DNA from: Microbacterium sp. VKM Ac-2923
Lineage (GTDB): Bacteria > Actinomycetota > Actinomycetes > Actinomycetales > Microbacteriaceae
Length of the DNA stretch: 64,000 nucleotides
Direction: 5' to 3'
Assembly (NCBI RefSeq): GCF_022815605.1
Contig: NZ_JALGRP010000004.1
Location: forward strand, 124,001 to 188,000
Shown piece by piece: positions 34,066 through 42,896 of the stretch. The stretch's first letter is position 1. Every line of letters starts with the position of its first letter. The translations under genes were made by a program, and so were the position numbers. Under the pieces are notes generated by a model. The model had not been told where the DNA came from. It ran no database searches and was given only the letters and a program-made list of their open reading frames with translations.

Positions 34066-37000
34066 TCAGCGCGCGCTCACCAGGGGCGGCACCTCGTACC
34101 GTCGCGGCGTGCCGAAGCGGTGCGCCGTGATCGACACCGCCTGCTCCCGCAGGAACGGCAGCAACTCAACGAGTCCGGCACGGGTGACCTCGCCGGCGTA
34201 CACCGCGACCGAGGGAGATCCCCCGGTGGCCTCGGCGAGCGCGGCGACCGATCCGCCGAGGAGGCGCACGCGACCGCCCGATCGAGCGAGGCGGGCGCCA
34301 TGGCGAGCCCACTCGGCACCGTCCTCGACGGCGACGCGCACGCCGACTCCCTGCAGCCACGCGCGCACGGCGGGCGAGAGCTCGCGAGCCGCGCTCACCG
34401 TCACGGAAGATCCCGCACGGACGCCCGCGGCGGCGACGCGCACGAGCGCCGCCTCCGACGCATCCTCGACACGCACCGTGACCGGCACCGCACCGTAGCG
34501 CAGCACGTTCTGCTCCGACTCCAGCCCCGTCACATCGCGGGCGAGCGAGAACTCCTCGGCCCACGCGGCGGCATCGCTGGACAGGGCCGCTGCCACCCAC
34601 GCGCGGTCCCCCGCGGGTACGGCCGCCAGCGCGGGCGCGGCGAGAGCGTCGGCCGAGCGGGGCGCCGTGGTCTCGGCATCCGTCCACGACCCGAATCCGA
34701 ACAGGTAGTGCGGTCCGCCCGCCTTGGTGCCCGCGCCCACCGCGGACTTCTTCCACCCGCCGAACGGCTGGCGCTGGACGATCGCGCCGGTCGTGCCGCG
34801 GTTGACGTAGACGTTTCCCGCCTCGATGCGCGCGAGCCAGGAGTCGATCTCCGATGAGTCGAGCGCGTGCAGGCCCGAGGTGAGGCCGTACTCGATGGCG
34901 TTGACGATGTCGATCGCCTCCTCGAGGGTCTCCGCGGTCATGATGCCGAGCACCGGTCCGAAGTACTCGGTGCGGTGGAAGGCGCTCCCGGGCTGGACGC
35001 CCTCGCGGATGCCGGGACGCCACAGCCTCCCGTCCTCGTCGAGGCGGCGGGGCTCCACGAGCCACCGCTGGCCGGGCTCCAGTGTCGTCAGGGCCTCGAG
35101 CAGCTTGCCCTGAGCGGGTTCGATGAGCGGGCCGACGCGGGAGGCCTCGTCCCACGGCATCCCCACCTCGAGCGAGGTCACCGCGTCGACGAGCTGGTCA
35201 CGGAAGCGGCGCGAGCGGGCGACGGAGCCGACGAGCACGACGAGCGAGGCCGCGGAGCACTTCTGACCGGCATGGCCGAAGGCCGACATGGCCACGTCCT
35301 TCGCGGCGAGGTCGAGGTCGGCGCTGGGCGTGACGATCACGGCGTTCTTGCCGCTCGTCTCGGCCAGCAGCGGCAGATCGGGACGGAAGGAGCGGAACAG
35401 CTCGGCCGTCTCGTAGGCACCGGTCAGCACGACCCGCTCGACGGCCGGGTGCGTGAGCAGCTGCCGTCCCAGATCGTTCTCGGACACCTGCACGAGTCGC
35501 AGCACCTCTCGGGGCACTCCCGCCTCCCACAGCGCCTCTACCATCACGGCGCCCGAGCGCTCCGCGAGGGCCGCCGGCTTGATGACCACGGCGGAGCCGG
35601 CGGCGAGCGCGGCGAGCGTGGAGCCCGCGGGGATCGCGACGGGGAAGTTCCACGGCGGGGTGACCACCGTCACACCGACCGGGGTGAAGCGCGCGCCGTC
35701 CACGTCCTCGAGGCCGCGGCCCTGCTCGGCGTAATAGTGGGCGAAGTCGATCGCCTCCGACACCTCGGGGTCGCTCTGCTCGATGACCTTTCCGCACTCG
35801 GCGCCCATGACTTCGAGCAGGTCGGCACGACGCCTCTCGAGGGCGTCGCCCGCGCGATGGAGGATCTCGGCACGCCCTGCCGCCCCGAGCTCACGCCAGG
35901 CGGCGGCGGAGGTCGCGGCATCCTGGATCAGCGCGCTCAACGTCACCTCGTCGGTCACGGTGTGGGAGGCGATGGTGTCGCGACCGAGGTCCGACCCCTC
36001 CATCCGGGCCGTGATCGCGCGCGCCCAGCCGCGGTTCGCGGCGATCGCCGGGTCGGAGTCCGGGGCGTTGCGGAATCCCCGGCTCGGCGCGGCCGGAGCC
36101 GGCGCGCTGCGGTCCTGCACACGGTTCGACGTCGGCACCCCCGACGGCATGTCGGCGAGGGATGCCAGGAAGCGGTCGCGCTCGCGGTCGAACAGCGCGA
36201 CGTGGGTGTCGAGGTCGAACACCGCCGACATGAAGTTCTCGCTCGACGCACCCTCCTCCAGGCGGCGGATCAGGTAGGCGATCGCGACGTCGAACTCCTG
36301 CGGGTGCACGACCGGGGTGTAAAGGAGGATCGACCCGACGGTGCGACGCACGACCGCCTGCTGCGCCGTCGCCATGCCCAACAGCATCTCGACGTCGATG
36401 CCGCCCGTCACTCCCCGCCGCTCGGCGAGCAACCAGGCGAGGGCGACATCGAAGAGGTTGTGGCCGGCCACACCGATGCGCACGTGCCGCGTGTGCGCGG
36501 GACGGAGCGCGTAATCGAGCACCGCCTTGTAGGAGGCGTCGGTCGCCTGCTTCGACGGCCAGGTCGCGAGGGGCCAGTCGTGCACGTCGGCATCCACCCG
36601 CTCCATCGGCAGGTTCGCGCCCTTCACCACGCGCACCTTGATCGTCGCTCCCCCGGCGGCCACGCGCCGCGCGGTCCATTCCTGGAGGCGGATCATCGCG
36701 GCCAGGGCGTCGGGCAGATAGGCCTGAAGCACGATCCCGGCCTCCACCTCGCGGAACTCCGGCTCCGACAGCAGCGTCTCGAATACCGCGAGGGTGAGAT
36801 CAAGGTCTTTGAACTCCTCCATGTCGAGGTTGAGGAACGTGCCAGTCTCCTTCGCCACGCGGTACAGCGGACGTAGCGCTTCGACCGCGTCGGACACGGC
36901 GGCATCGAACGCCCACGGCGTGTGCGGGGCAACGGTGGAGGACACCTTGATCGAGACGTAGTCGACGTCGTCACGGGCGAGGAGCTTGCGTGTTCCCGCG

Positions 37001-37563
37001 AGCCGGCGGGCCGCCTCCTTCTTGCCGAGGATCGCCTCACCCAGCAGATTGACGTTGAGTCGGATGCCGTCGCCCCGGCCGCGGATCGAGGTGATGGCGT
37101 CGCCGAGCTTGCGGTCGCTGGCGTCGACGATGAGGTGGCGCACCATCGAGCGGAGGGCCGCGCGGGCGGAGGGCACGACGACCCGCGGGAGGATCGGCGC
37201 GGCGAGGGCGCCGAGGCGGATCGCGGCCTTCAAGTGCAGCGGAAGGAAGCTCGGGACGAGCGGGGTGAGCGCGGCGAGGTTGCGCGCGGCGACCCGGACG
37301 TCTTCGGGGCGCACGACGCCGTCGACGAAGCCGACCGTGAAGTCGAGGCCACGAGGATCGCGCAGCACCCCGGCCAGCCGCTGGGCGGCGGCGTCGACCG
37401 GTTCCTGACGGCTCTCGGCGAGCCAGCGGCGCACGAGGGCAATCGCCTCGTCCGCCAGCTCAGCCGACGAGACCAGCTCGGCGGGCGAAATCAGCTCGGC
37501 GGGCGAAATCAGCTCGGCGGGCGAAATCAGCTCGGTGGCGGGGGATGCGTCGGTGAGCGACAT
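34066..37563 (-). CDS. putA: Bifunctional proline dehydrogenase / glutamate-semialdehyde dehydrogenase
   Basis: 1165 residues from ATG at 37563 (MSLTDASPATELISPAEL), with GAGGAAGGA upstream. The PRODH barrel covers about 60-480 (VDYVSIKVSSTVAPHTPWAF, FLNLDMEEFKDLDL, LAWLLAERRGVTGGIDVEM). The aldehyde dehydrogenase domain covers about 560-1010, with TVVTPPWNFPVAIPAG, the Glu motif LAETSGKNAVIV and the nucleophile GHAGQKCSAASLV. A C-terminal domain of about 130 residues follows. It oxidises proline to glutamate, FAD-linked then NAD-linked, probably at the membrane face. No N-terminal DNA-binding domain is present; the divergent LysR gene is the likely regulator. Confidence 0.93.
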   Translation of the reverse strand: MSLTDASPATELISPAELISPAELISPAELVSSAELADEAIALVRRWLAESRQEPVDAAAQRLAGVLRDPRGLDFTVGFVDGVVRPEDVRVAARNLAALTPLVPSFLPLHLKAAIRLGALAAPILPRVVVPSARAALRSMVRHLIVDASDRKLGDAITSIRGRGDGIRLNVNLLGEAILGKKEAARRLAGTRKLLARDDVDYVSIKVSSTVAPHTPWAFDAAVSDAVEALRPLYRVAKETGTFLNLDMEEFKDLDLTLAVFETLLSEPEFREVEAGIVLQAYLPDALAAMIRLQEWTARRVAAGGATIKVRVVKGANLPMERVDADVHDWPLATWPSKQATDASYKAVLDYALRPAHTRHVRIGVAGHNLFDVALAWLLAERRGVTGGIDVEMLLGMATAQQAVVRRTVGSILLYTPVVHPQEFDVAIAYLIRRLEEGASSENFMSAVFDLDTHVALFDRERDRFLASLADMPSGVPTSNRVQDRSAPAPAAPSRGFRNAPDSDPAIAANRGWARAITARMEGSDLGRDTIASHTVTDEVTLSALIQDAATSAAAWRELGAAGRAEILHRAGDALERRRADLLEVMGAECGKVIEQSDPEVSEAIDFAHYYAEQGRGLEDVDGARFTPVGVTVVTPPWNFPVAIPAGSTLAALAAGSAVVIKPAALAERSGAVMVEALWEAGVPREVLRLVQVSENDLGRQLLTHPAVERVVLTGAYETAELFRSFRPDLPLLAETSGKNAVIVTPSADLDLAAKDVAMSAFGHAGQKCSAASLVVLVGSVARSRRFRDQLVDAVTSLEVGMPWDEASRVGPLIEPAQGKLLEALTTLEPGQRWLVEPRRLDEDGRLWRPGIREGVQPGSAFHRTEYFGPVLGIMTAETLEEAIDIVNAIEYGLTSGLHALDSSEIDSWLARIEAGNVYVNRGTTGAIVQRQPFGGWKKSAVGAGTKAGGPHYLFGFGSWTDAETTAPRSADALAAPALAAVPAGDRAWVAAALSSDAAAWAEEFSLARDVTGLESEQNVLRYGAVPVTVRVEDASEAALVRVAAAGVRAGSSVTVSAARELSPAVRAWLQGVGVRVAVEDGAEWARHGARLARSGGRVRLLGGSVAALAEATGGSPSVAVYAGEVTRAGLVELLPFLREQAVSITAHRFGTPRRYEVPPLVSAR
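37474..37527. repeat. 18-nt tandem repeat in the 5' coding region of putA
   Basis: Three identical 18-nt units (37474, 37492 and 37510), with degenerate partial units at each side. They encode ELISPA repeats near residues 11-30, ahead of the PRODH domain. In-frame length change by slippage would be tolerated. Confidence 0.85.
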
Positions 37564-37639
37564 GGCGGTCCTTCCTCGGATGCCCTCAGCATGCGGCCCG
37601 CATCCCGTCAGGAAAAGCGATGATTGGTGACGGGTTATG

Positions 37640-37654
37640 TTCGACAAAAACGAA
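37640..37654. promoter_or_regulatory. LysR-type box between putA and its regulator
   Basis: TTCG-N7-CGAA (37640-37654) contains the LysR hallmark T-N11-A with dyad symmetry. It lies 9 nt before the regulator ATG at 37663 and 76 nt from the putA start, suiting autoregulation plus control of putA. Confidence 0.5.
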
Positions 37655-37662
37655 GGGATGCA

Positions 37663-38550
37663 ATGTTCGATCTCCGCCGGCTCCGGTTACTCCACGAGCT
37701 GTCGCTCCGCGGCACCCTGGCGGCCGTCGCCGAAGCCCTCTCGTACAGCCCATCGACCATCTCGCAACAGCTCTCGCTGCTGGAACGCGAAGCGGGCGTC
37801 CGCCTCCTCGAGCCCGACGGGCGCCGTCTGCGTCTCACCGCTCAGGGCGCGGCCCTCGCCGCCCACGCCGCGCGCATGCTGGCCGCTGACGAAGCGGCGA
37901 GGGCCGAACTCGAGCGCCTCCGCCCGTCGCTCGCTCCCGTGCGCGTCGTCGTCATGCAGTCCGCGGCCCACGGGCTGCTGCCCCGCGCCCTCGACGTCCT
38001 GACCGAGAGGGAACCGCAGCTGCGCATCGAGGTCGCGGAACTCGCCCCCGAAGAAGGGCTGTTCGAGGTCGCCGCGCGCGGCTTCGATCTCGCGGTCGCC
38101 GAGCAGTACCCCGGTCACACGCGCGAGCTCCGCGACGGCATCGAGCGGAGCCTGCTGGGGCGCGATGCCATCCGCCTCGCCGTCTCCCGAGACCATCCGG
38201 CGCAGGGGCTGGAAGACCTCCGCGGGCGCGCCTGGGTCATGGAGCCCGTCGGCACCGCCGCGCGGCAGTGGGCGACGCAGCAGTGTCGCGCCGCCGGCTT
38301 CGAGCCCGACGTGCGCTTCGAGATGGCCGACCTGACCGCGCATGTGCGGCTCGTAGCATCCGGTCACGCGGTGGGGATGATCCCCGACCTCGTCTTCGCC
38401 GGCGACACCCCGCCGGTGCGTCTGGTCGACCTGCCGGGCGGGCCTCGACGCGAGGTGTTCACCGCCGTCCGCCGCGGAACGGCCGACCGCCCCGGCGTAC
38501 GCGCGGTGCGACGAGCACTGCAGGTGGCGTACGACCGGGGCGGTCGGTAG
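37663..38550 (+). CDS. LysR family transcriptional regulator, probable putA regulator
   Basis: 295 residues from ATG at 37663 (MFDLRRLRLLHELSLRG), preceded by GAAGGGA. The HTH covers residues 1-60 (LAAVAEALSYSPSTISQQLS), and the substrate-binding domain starts near 90. Divergent from putA with a LysR box between. Proline or pyrroline-5-carboxylate as effector is inferred. Confidence 0.85.
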   Translation: MFDLRRLRLLHELSLRGTLAAVAEALSYSPSTISQQLSLLEREAGVRLLEPDGRRLRLTAQGAALAAHAARMLAADEAARAELERLRPSLAPVRVVVMQSAAHGLLPRALDVLTEREPQLRIEVAELAPEEGLFEVAARGFDLAVAEQYPGHTRELRDGIERSLLGRDAIRLAVSRDHPAQGLEDLRGRAWVMEPVGTAARQWATQQCRAAGFEPDVRFEMADLTAHVRLVASGHAVGMIPDLVFAGDTPPVRLVDLPGGPRREVFTAVRRGTADRPGVRAVRRALQVAYDRGGR

Positions 38551-38562
38551 ATCGCGCGGGCC

Positions 38563-39765
38563 TTACTCGGTCAGCGCCATTTCGTTCGGCGTGACGTCGA
38601 GCGTGACGCTCTTCACCACCTCGCCCGTGGTGAGGTCGACCGCGTGGACGGCGTTCTTCGCCGGCTCGGTGACGTACGCGATGTTCCCCGATACCTTGAT
38701 CGCGGGGTGGGCATCCTGCCACTCGGTCGGGCCCTCCCACGCGCCGATGACGGGGAACGCCCCGGTGAACGCGCCCTTCTCGAGGTCGAACACGTGGATG
38801 GCGCCGTCCGAGGCGAGGATGTACCCGAGGTCTTCGGGGCCGCGCGCCAGATCGCGGAAGGTGTACTCGGCGCCCTCGGGCATGTCGACGATGGTCTGCG
38901 TCTTGTCGGCCGTGTCCACCACCGACACCCGGTGGAGCAGGTAGCCCTCCGCGTCGCGGTCGTCCTTGTAGTCGCCGAGCACCAGCGGGCTGGTCGCACT
39001 GGTGAACATGTTGCCCGACCGGCCGTACGGCTGATCGGGGGCATCCACCTTGGTGATCTGTCCGTCGTCGTAGATCAGGGCGCCGTTGTCGCACCCGAAG
39101 ACGACGACCTCGTCCTTCGCCGTACCCTCGCCGTGCACGCCGGGGCAGGTTGCGTTCTCGGCCACGGTGGCGCCCGAGGGGTCCTTCACGACGATGCCCG
39201 TGCGACCGTCGGCGTTGCCGACGGTCGTGACGAACGACCCGTCCTCGAGCACGATCGACACCCCGTGGTGCGCCTCGACACCCGGGATGGTCTCGAAGGT
39301 CGGGAGGGCGTCGGTGGATGCCAACAGGGCATCGGTGTCGAAGACGGTGGAGTCGCTCGTGCCGTCGGCGTACAGCACGGTGGTGCCGCCGTGCGCGACG
39401 ACGTGACCGGGCTTGGACGCCGGGAACACGAGGTCGGTGAGCTCGGGCTCGGTGGCCGAGGTGCCGGCATCCAGCACCTGGAAGCCCGCGCTCGTGGTGA
39501 CCATGACGTGGCGACCGTCGCCGGCGGAGTTGAGGCGGGTGAACTCCTCGGAGGGGAAGTCCCCCAGCGTCTCGAGGCTCTCGCCGTCGAGCACGACGAT
39601 GCCGCCGGGGTACGACAGGGCGACGCGGGTATCCATGTCCTCCGGGGCTCCGGAGGTGGGAGCGGCCGAACCGGTGCCGGCACCGCCGGCGCACGCCGAG
39701 AGGCCGACGGTGGCGCCGACCGCCAGCGCGAGCAGGCCCGCGCGTCGGAAGGAAGAACTGCGCAT
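38563..39765 (-). CDS. aztD: Zinc metallochaperone AztD-like lipoprotein
   Basis: 400 residues from ATG at 39765. The signal peptide ends in lipobox LSAC, so the protein is lipid-anchored outside. The body is a run of beta-propeller-like blades (GGIVVLDGESLETLGDF, DGRHVMVTTSAGFQVLD, VVVFGCDNGALIYDDGQI, YILASDGAIHVFDLEKG). AztD proteins hand zinc to the AztC substrate-binding protein, whose gene is next upstream in this operon. The symbol is assigned from similarity and gene context. Confidence 0.8.
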   Translation of the reverse strand: MRSSSFRRAGLLALAVGATVGLSACAGGAGTGSAAPTSGAPEDMDTRVALSYPGGIVVLDGESLETLGDFPSEEFTRLNSAGDGRHVMVTTSAGFQVLDAGTSATEPELTDLVFPASKPGHVVAHGGTTVLYADGTSDSTVFDTDALLASTDALPTFETIPGVEAHHGVSIVLEDGSFVTTVGNADGRTGIVVKDPSGATVAENATCPGVHGEGTAKDEVVVFGCDNGALIYDDGQITKVDAPDQPYGRSGNMFTSATSPLVLGDYKDDRDAEGYLLHRVSVVDTADKTQTIVDMPEGAEYTFRDLARGPEDLGYILASDGAIHVFDLEKGAFTGAFPVIGAWEGPTEWQDAHPAIKVSGNIAYVTEPAKNAVHAVDLTTGEVVKSVTLDVTPNEMALTE

Positions 39766-39853
39766 GTGATTTCTCTTTCTGTGGTGGCGGGCTCCCGCGT
39801 GCACGGGAGCCGGGGGTCGACGCGCTCCAGGGCGCGTCAGGGGCTGTGGTGGC

Positions 39854-40762
39854 TCAGGGAACGAGGCCGGAGGAGATGCGCTCGGTGTTGACGCGCATCA
39901 TGGTCAGGTAGTCGGGGGCGCCACCGCCGGCGTCGGTCAGCGATTCGGTGAACAACTCGGTCACCGTCACCTGGCGATCGGCCTCGTTCGCCAGTGCCCG
40001 CACGAGGCGGTCGGGTGACGACGACTCCGCGAAGATCGTGGGGACCCCCGCCTCGTCGATCGCCGACACGAGGTCGGCGAGGTCGCTCGTGCTGGGAGCG
40101 GCGAGGGTCGTTCCGCCGGGGATGACGGCCCCCACCAGCCGGAACCCGAAACGGTCGGCGAGGTAGCCGAACACGTGGTGGTTGGTCACCAGGGCACGCC
40201 GCTCGGCGGGGATGGCCGCGAAGGCGGTGGTCATCTCGGCATCCAGGTCGCCGAGTTCCGCGCGATACGCGGAGGCGTTCCGGGCGATCGCGTCGGCGTC
40301 GACCCCGTCGATCTGCTCCAGGACCGGCGTGAGGGCGTCGACGACGGCGTCCATCTGCGCGGGATCCGTCCAGAAGTGGGGGTCGTCGGCTCCCCCGGCG
40401 TCGGTCGAGGTGTACGGCAGCACGGTGACGGCGTCGCCGGCCACGAAGGTGCGCACCCCCTCGGATGCCGCGGCATCGAGGTGCTGCTGAAGCCCCTCCT
40501 CGAGCCCGATCCCGTTGGCCACGAGGAGGTCGGCCGAGCGCATACGGGCTGCCTCGGCCGCGGAGATCTCGAACGAGTGAGGGTCGGCACCGGGGCGCAT
40601 GAGTGTCAGCACCTCGACGTCGTCGCCGACGAGGTTCGACACGACGTCGCCGAGGATGTTCGTCGTCACGACGACGAGCGGGCGATCGGATGCCGCGGTC
40701 CCGGCGCACCCGGCGAGGGCGAGCACCGCGGTGGTGAGGACGAGGGCGAGGGCTTTCCGCAC
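39854..40762 (-). CDS. aztC: Zinc ABC transporter substrate-binding lipoprotein AztC
   Basis: 302 residues from GTG at 40762, one nucleotide after the upstream stop (TGA-C-GTG). Lipobox LAGC follows a short signal peptide. Cluster A-I features include VVTTNILGDVVSNLVGDD, the first His in PGADPHSFEIS, the second in DDPHFWTDP, the third in TNHHVFGYLADRFG and the acidic ligand near IFAESSSPD. The His-rich loop of ZnuA is absent, as in AztC. It binds Zn(II) outside the membrane for the AztB permease. Confidence 0.87.
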   Translation of the reverse strand: MRKALALVLTTAVLALAGCAGTAASDRPLVVVTTNILGDVVSNLVGDDVEVLTLMRPGADPHSFEISAAEAARMRSADLLVANGIGLEEGLQQHLDAAASEGVRTFVAGDAVTVLPYTSTDAGGADDPHFWTDPAQMDAVVDALTPVLEQIDGVDADAIARNASAYRAELGDLDAEMTTAFAAIPAERRALVTNHHVFGYLADRFGFRLVGAVIPGGTTLAAPSTSDLADLVSAIDEAGVPTIFAESSSPDRLVRALANEADRQVTVTELFTESLTDAGGGAPDYLTMMRVNTERISSGLVP

Positions 40763-40763
40763 G

Positions 40764-41981
40764 TCAACGTCCCGTCTCGGCGACGAAGAGCGGCGTGCGC
40801 TCGGGCGCGAACTCGCGGGCGATGCGGGCGTCGTCGGCGAAGTCGATCTCCCACATCCGGCCCTCGGCGGGACCGTTGAGGTACGCGCGCTGCTGGTCGG
40901 CGATGAGCGTGACCGGCTGGCCCGCTGCGAGGCTCGCCCCCACGAGCGGCGTCGTCGCCGCGCGCTGCGCCCCCGTCTCGCCGTCGAGGACCAGCACCCG
41001 GCCGTCGGCGGTGAGAGCGAGAACGTTCGCGTCCTTGTCGTCCACCGCGGTGGCCTGCACGACCGGCTCGGGTGTCGGCAGCAGAGTCCATGAGCGCTCG
41101 CGGGTGTCGAGGAGCCACACCCCGACGCCCTCGGCCACGGCGGCGACGGTCGGGCGACCCTCGCGGTTGGCGAACGCGGTGGCGCGGGGCGCAACCGTGC
41201 CAGACGGATACGGCACGCGCTCGACGACGGGCTGCTCGTTCTCCACGGTCACGAGGAGGGCTCCGTCCTGGCATCCGATCACCGCACCGACGCGGGTGGT
41301 GACCGTCCCGGCGGGATCGGCGCATGTCTCGGCTTCACCGATCGCGGAGCCGTCGGCCGTGTGCAGCGTCATCTCACCGCCCGCCGCGACGGCGGCGAAC
41401 GAACCCGCGGGCGTGACGAGCCCGGCGCCCGGCGCCACCGACAGGCGGAAGGTCTCGACGACCTCACCCCTGGACAACGCCTCGGTGTCGAGCAGCACGG
41501 CTTCACCCGAGCCCGGGAAGAACAGCCCCGTGCCGCCGGTGGTCGAGGAGTTCGACGTCGCCACGACGGCGGTCCCCTCGCCCTCCACCTCGCCGAGAAT
41601 CCGAGCCGCGGCGCGGTAGTAGTGGAAGTGGTCGACGTGGTCCCAGGTCCACACGCCGCTGTCGACGATCGAGACGCCGGATTCGTCAGCCGCGAACAGG
41701 TAGCGCCCGTCAGAGTGCAGCGACAGCGGCACGCGCACCGCGCCGAGGTCGGTGGTGGTTTCGTCGAGCAGGTCGAGGTGCGACACCCGTCCCTCGCCGT
41801 CGATGGAGGTGAGGCCCACGGCGGGCTCGGCGAGCTCCGCGGCCCCGGCGATCTCGCCGTGGGTGTCGGCGGACGGGGTCTCGGCAGGCGGGGTCGACGC
41901 CGGGGACGCGCACCCGGCGAGGGCGAGGAGAAGCAGCGCGCTCATCGGGGCGAGGCATCGGGAGGTGGGGGGATGGGGCAT
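40764..41981 (-). CDS. AztD-paralogous lipoprotein of the zinc locus
   Basis: 405 residues with a signal peptide and lipobox LAGC. Its blades align with AztD: SDGRYLFAADESGVSIVD against DGRHVMVTTSAGFQVLD, and GAVIGCQDGALLVTVE against VVVFGCDNGALIYDD. It carries a distinctive His-rich patch WTWDHVDHFHYYR near residue 112, a plausible metal site that AztD lacks at that position. It lies between permease and substrate-binding protein genes. Probably a second metallochaperone or sensor; function is inferred. Confidence 0.7.
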   Translation of the reverse strand: MPHPPTSRCLAPMSALLLLALAGCASPASTPPAETPSADTHGEIAGAAELAEPAVGLTSIDGEGRVSHLDLLDETTTDLGAVRVPLSLHSDGRYLFAADESGVSIVDSGVWTWDHVDHFHYYRAAARILGEVEGEGTAVVATSNSSTTGGTGLFFPGSGEAVLLDTEALSRGEVVETFRLSVAPGAGLVTPAGSFAAVAAGGEMTLHTADGSAIGEAETCADPAGTVTTRVGAVIGCQDGALLVTVENEQPVVERVPYPSGTVAPRATAFANREGRPTVAAVAEGVGVWLLDTRERSWTLLPTPEPVVQATAVDDKDANVLALTADGRVLVLDGETGAQRAATTPLVGASLAAGQPVTLIADQQRAYLNGPAEGRMWEIDFADDARIAREFAPERTPLFVAETGR

Positions 41982-41995
41982 GAGGACTTTCCGGG

Positions 41996-42850
41996 TCAGA
42001 CGGGAACGAGAACAGGGGATGCCACGCGGCGGCGCACGGCGTCACGGCACGCTGCGAGTGCCCACGAGACGCCGGCCGCGCCGATGGCGGTGGCGGCGAT
42101 CGTGGCCCCCGCCGCGGTCGCCGCGTGCCAGGAGATGAGGAGTCCGACCGCGACCGCGGCCGAGCCGATGGCGGCGGCGAGCGCCATGGTCGTGGGAATG
42201 CGGTGGGTCCACCGACGAGCGGCGACCGCCGGTGCGACGAGCAGACCGACGACGAGGAGCGAGCCGACCGCCTGATAGGAGGCGACGACGGCCAGGGTGA
42301 CGAGCCCCACCAGCACCGTCTGCGCGACGCGCGGGCTGAGACCCAGTACGCGGGCGACCCGCTCGTCGACGGCCAGGGCGACGAGCGATCGGTGCGTCAG
42401 CATCGCGGCGGCGAGCCCGACGATCACGGCGACGGCGAGGACGACGATGTCTCCCGCGCCGATCGCGAGGATGTCGCCGAAGAGGATGGCGGTGGCATCC
42501 GTGGCGAAGCTGCCGGCGTGCGAGATGACGATCACGCCGAGAGCGAGCATGCCGACGAACAGCAGGCCGATGCTCGAGTCGTACGAGAGCTTCGCCCGGC
42601 GTTGGAGCGCTCCGATGCCCAGGCTCATGACGACGGCGCTGACGGCGGCCCCGAGCAGGACGGGGAAGCCCATCACGGTTGCGAGGGCGACACCGGGGAG
42701 CATGCCGTGCGCGAGGGCTTCGCCGAGGAACGCCATGCCGCGCACGATCACCCAGGTACCGGCGATCGCGCACAGGATCGACACGAGGACGCCGCCGAGC
42801 AACGCGCGCTGCACGAACTCGAGCGAGAAGGGATCGGAAAGCCAGGACAC
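41996..42850 (-). CDS. aztB: Zinc ABC transporter permease AztB
   Basis: 284 residues, GTG start (MSWLSDPFSLEFVQRALLGG), with eight or nine hydrophobic spans typical of ABC-3 metal permeases. Family segments are WVIVRGMAFLGEALAHGMLP and GAGDIVVLAVAVIVG. It conducts zinc delivered by AztC with energy from AztA. First gene of the leftward operon; its promoter region contains the Zur box. Confidence 0.87.
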   Translation of the reverse strand: MSWLSDPFSLEFVQRALLGGVLVSILCAIAGTWVIVRGMAFLGEALAHGMLPGVALATVMGFPVLLGAAVSAVVMSLGIGALQRRAKLSYDSSIGLLFVGMLALGVIVISHAGSFATDATAILFGDILAIGAGDIVVLAVAVIVGLAAAMLTHRSLVALAVDERVARVLGLSPRVAQTVLVGLVTLAVVASYQAVGSLLVVGLLVAPAVAARRWTHRIPTTMALAAAIGSAAVAVGLLISWHAATAAGATIAATAIGAAGVSWALAACRDAVRRRVASPVLVPV

Positions 42851-42871
42851 GTTGCCCGACCGTATCGAGAA

Positions 42872-42886
42872 TGAGAACGATTCTCA
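42872..42886. promoter_or_regulatory. Zur box between aztB and aztA
   Basis: TGAGAACGATTCTCA at 42872-42886 matches the actinobacterial Zur consensus (TGA-rich arms, GATT centre), with perfect 6-bp arms TGAGAA/TTCTCA. It lies 22 nt from the aztB start and 11-20 nt from the aztA start candidates, so one bound Zur dimer pair could repress both operons under zinc sufficiency. Confidence 0.8.
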
Positions 42887-42896
42887 AACTCGTATG

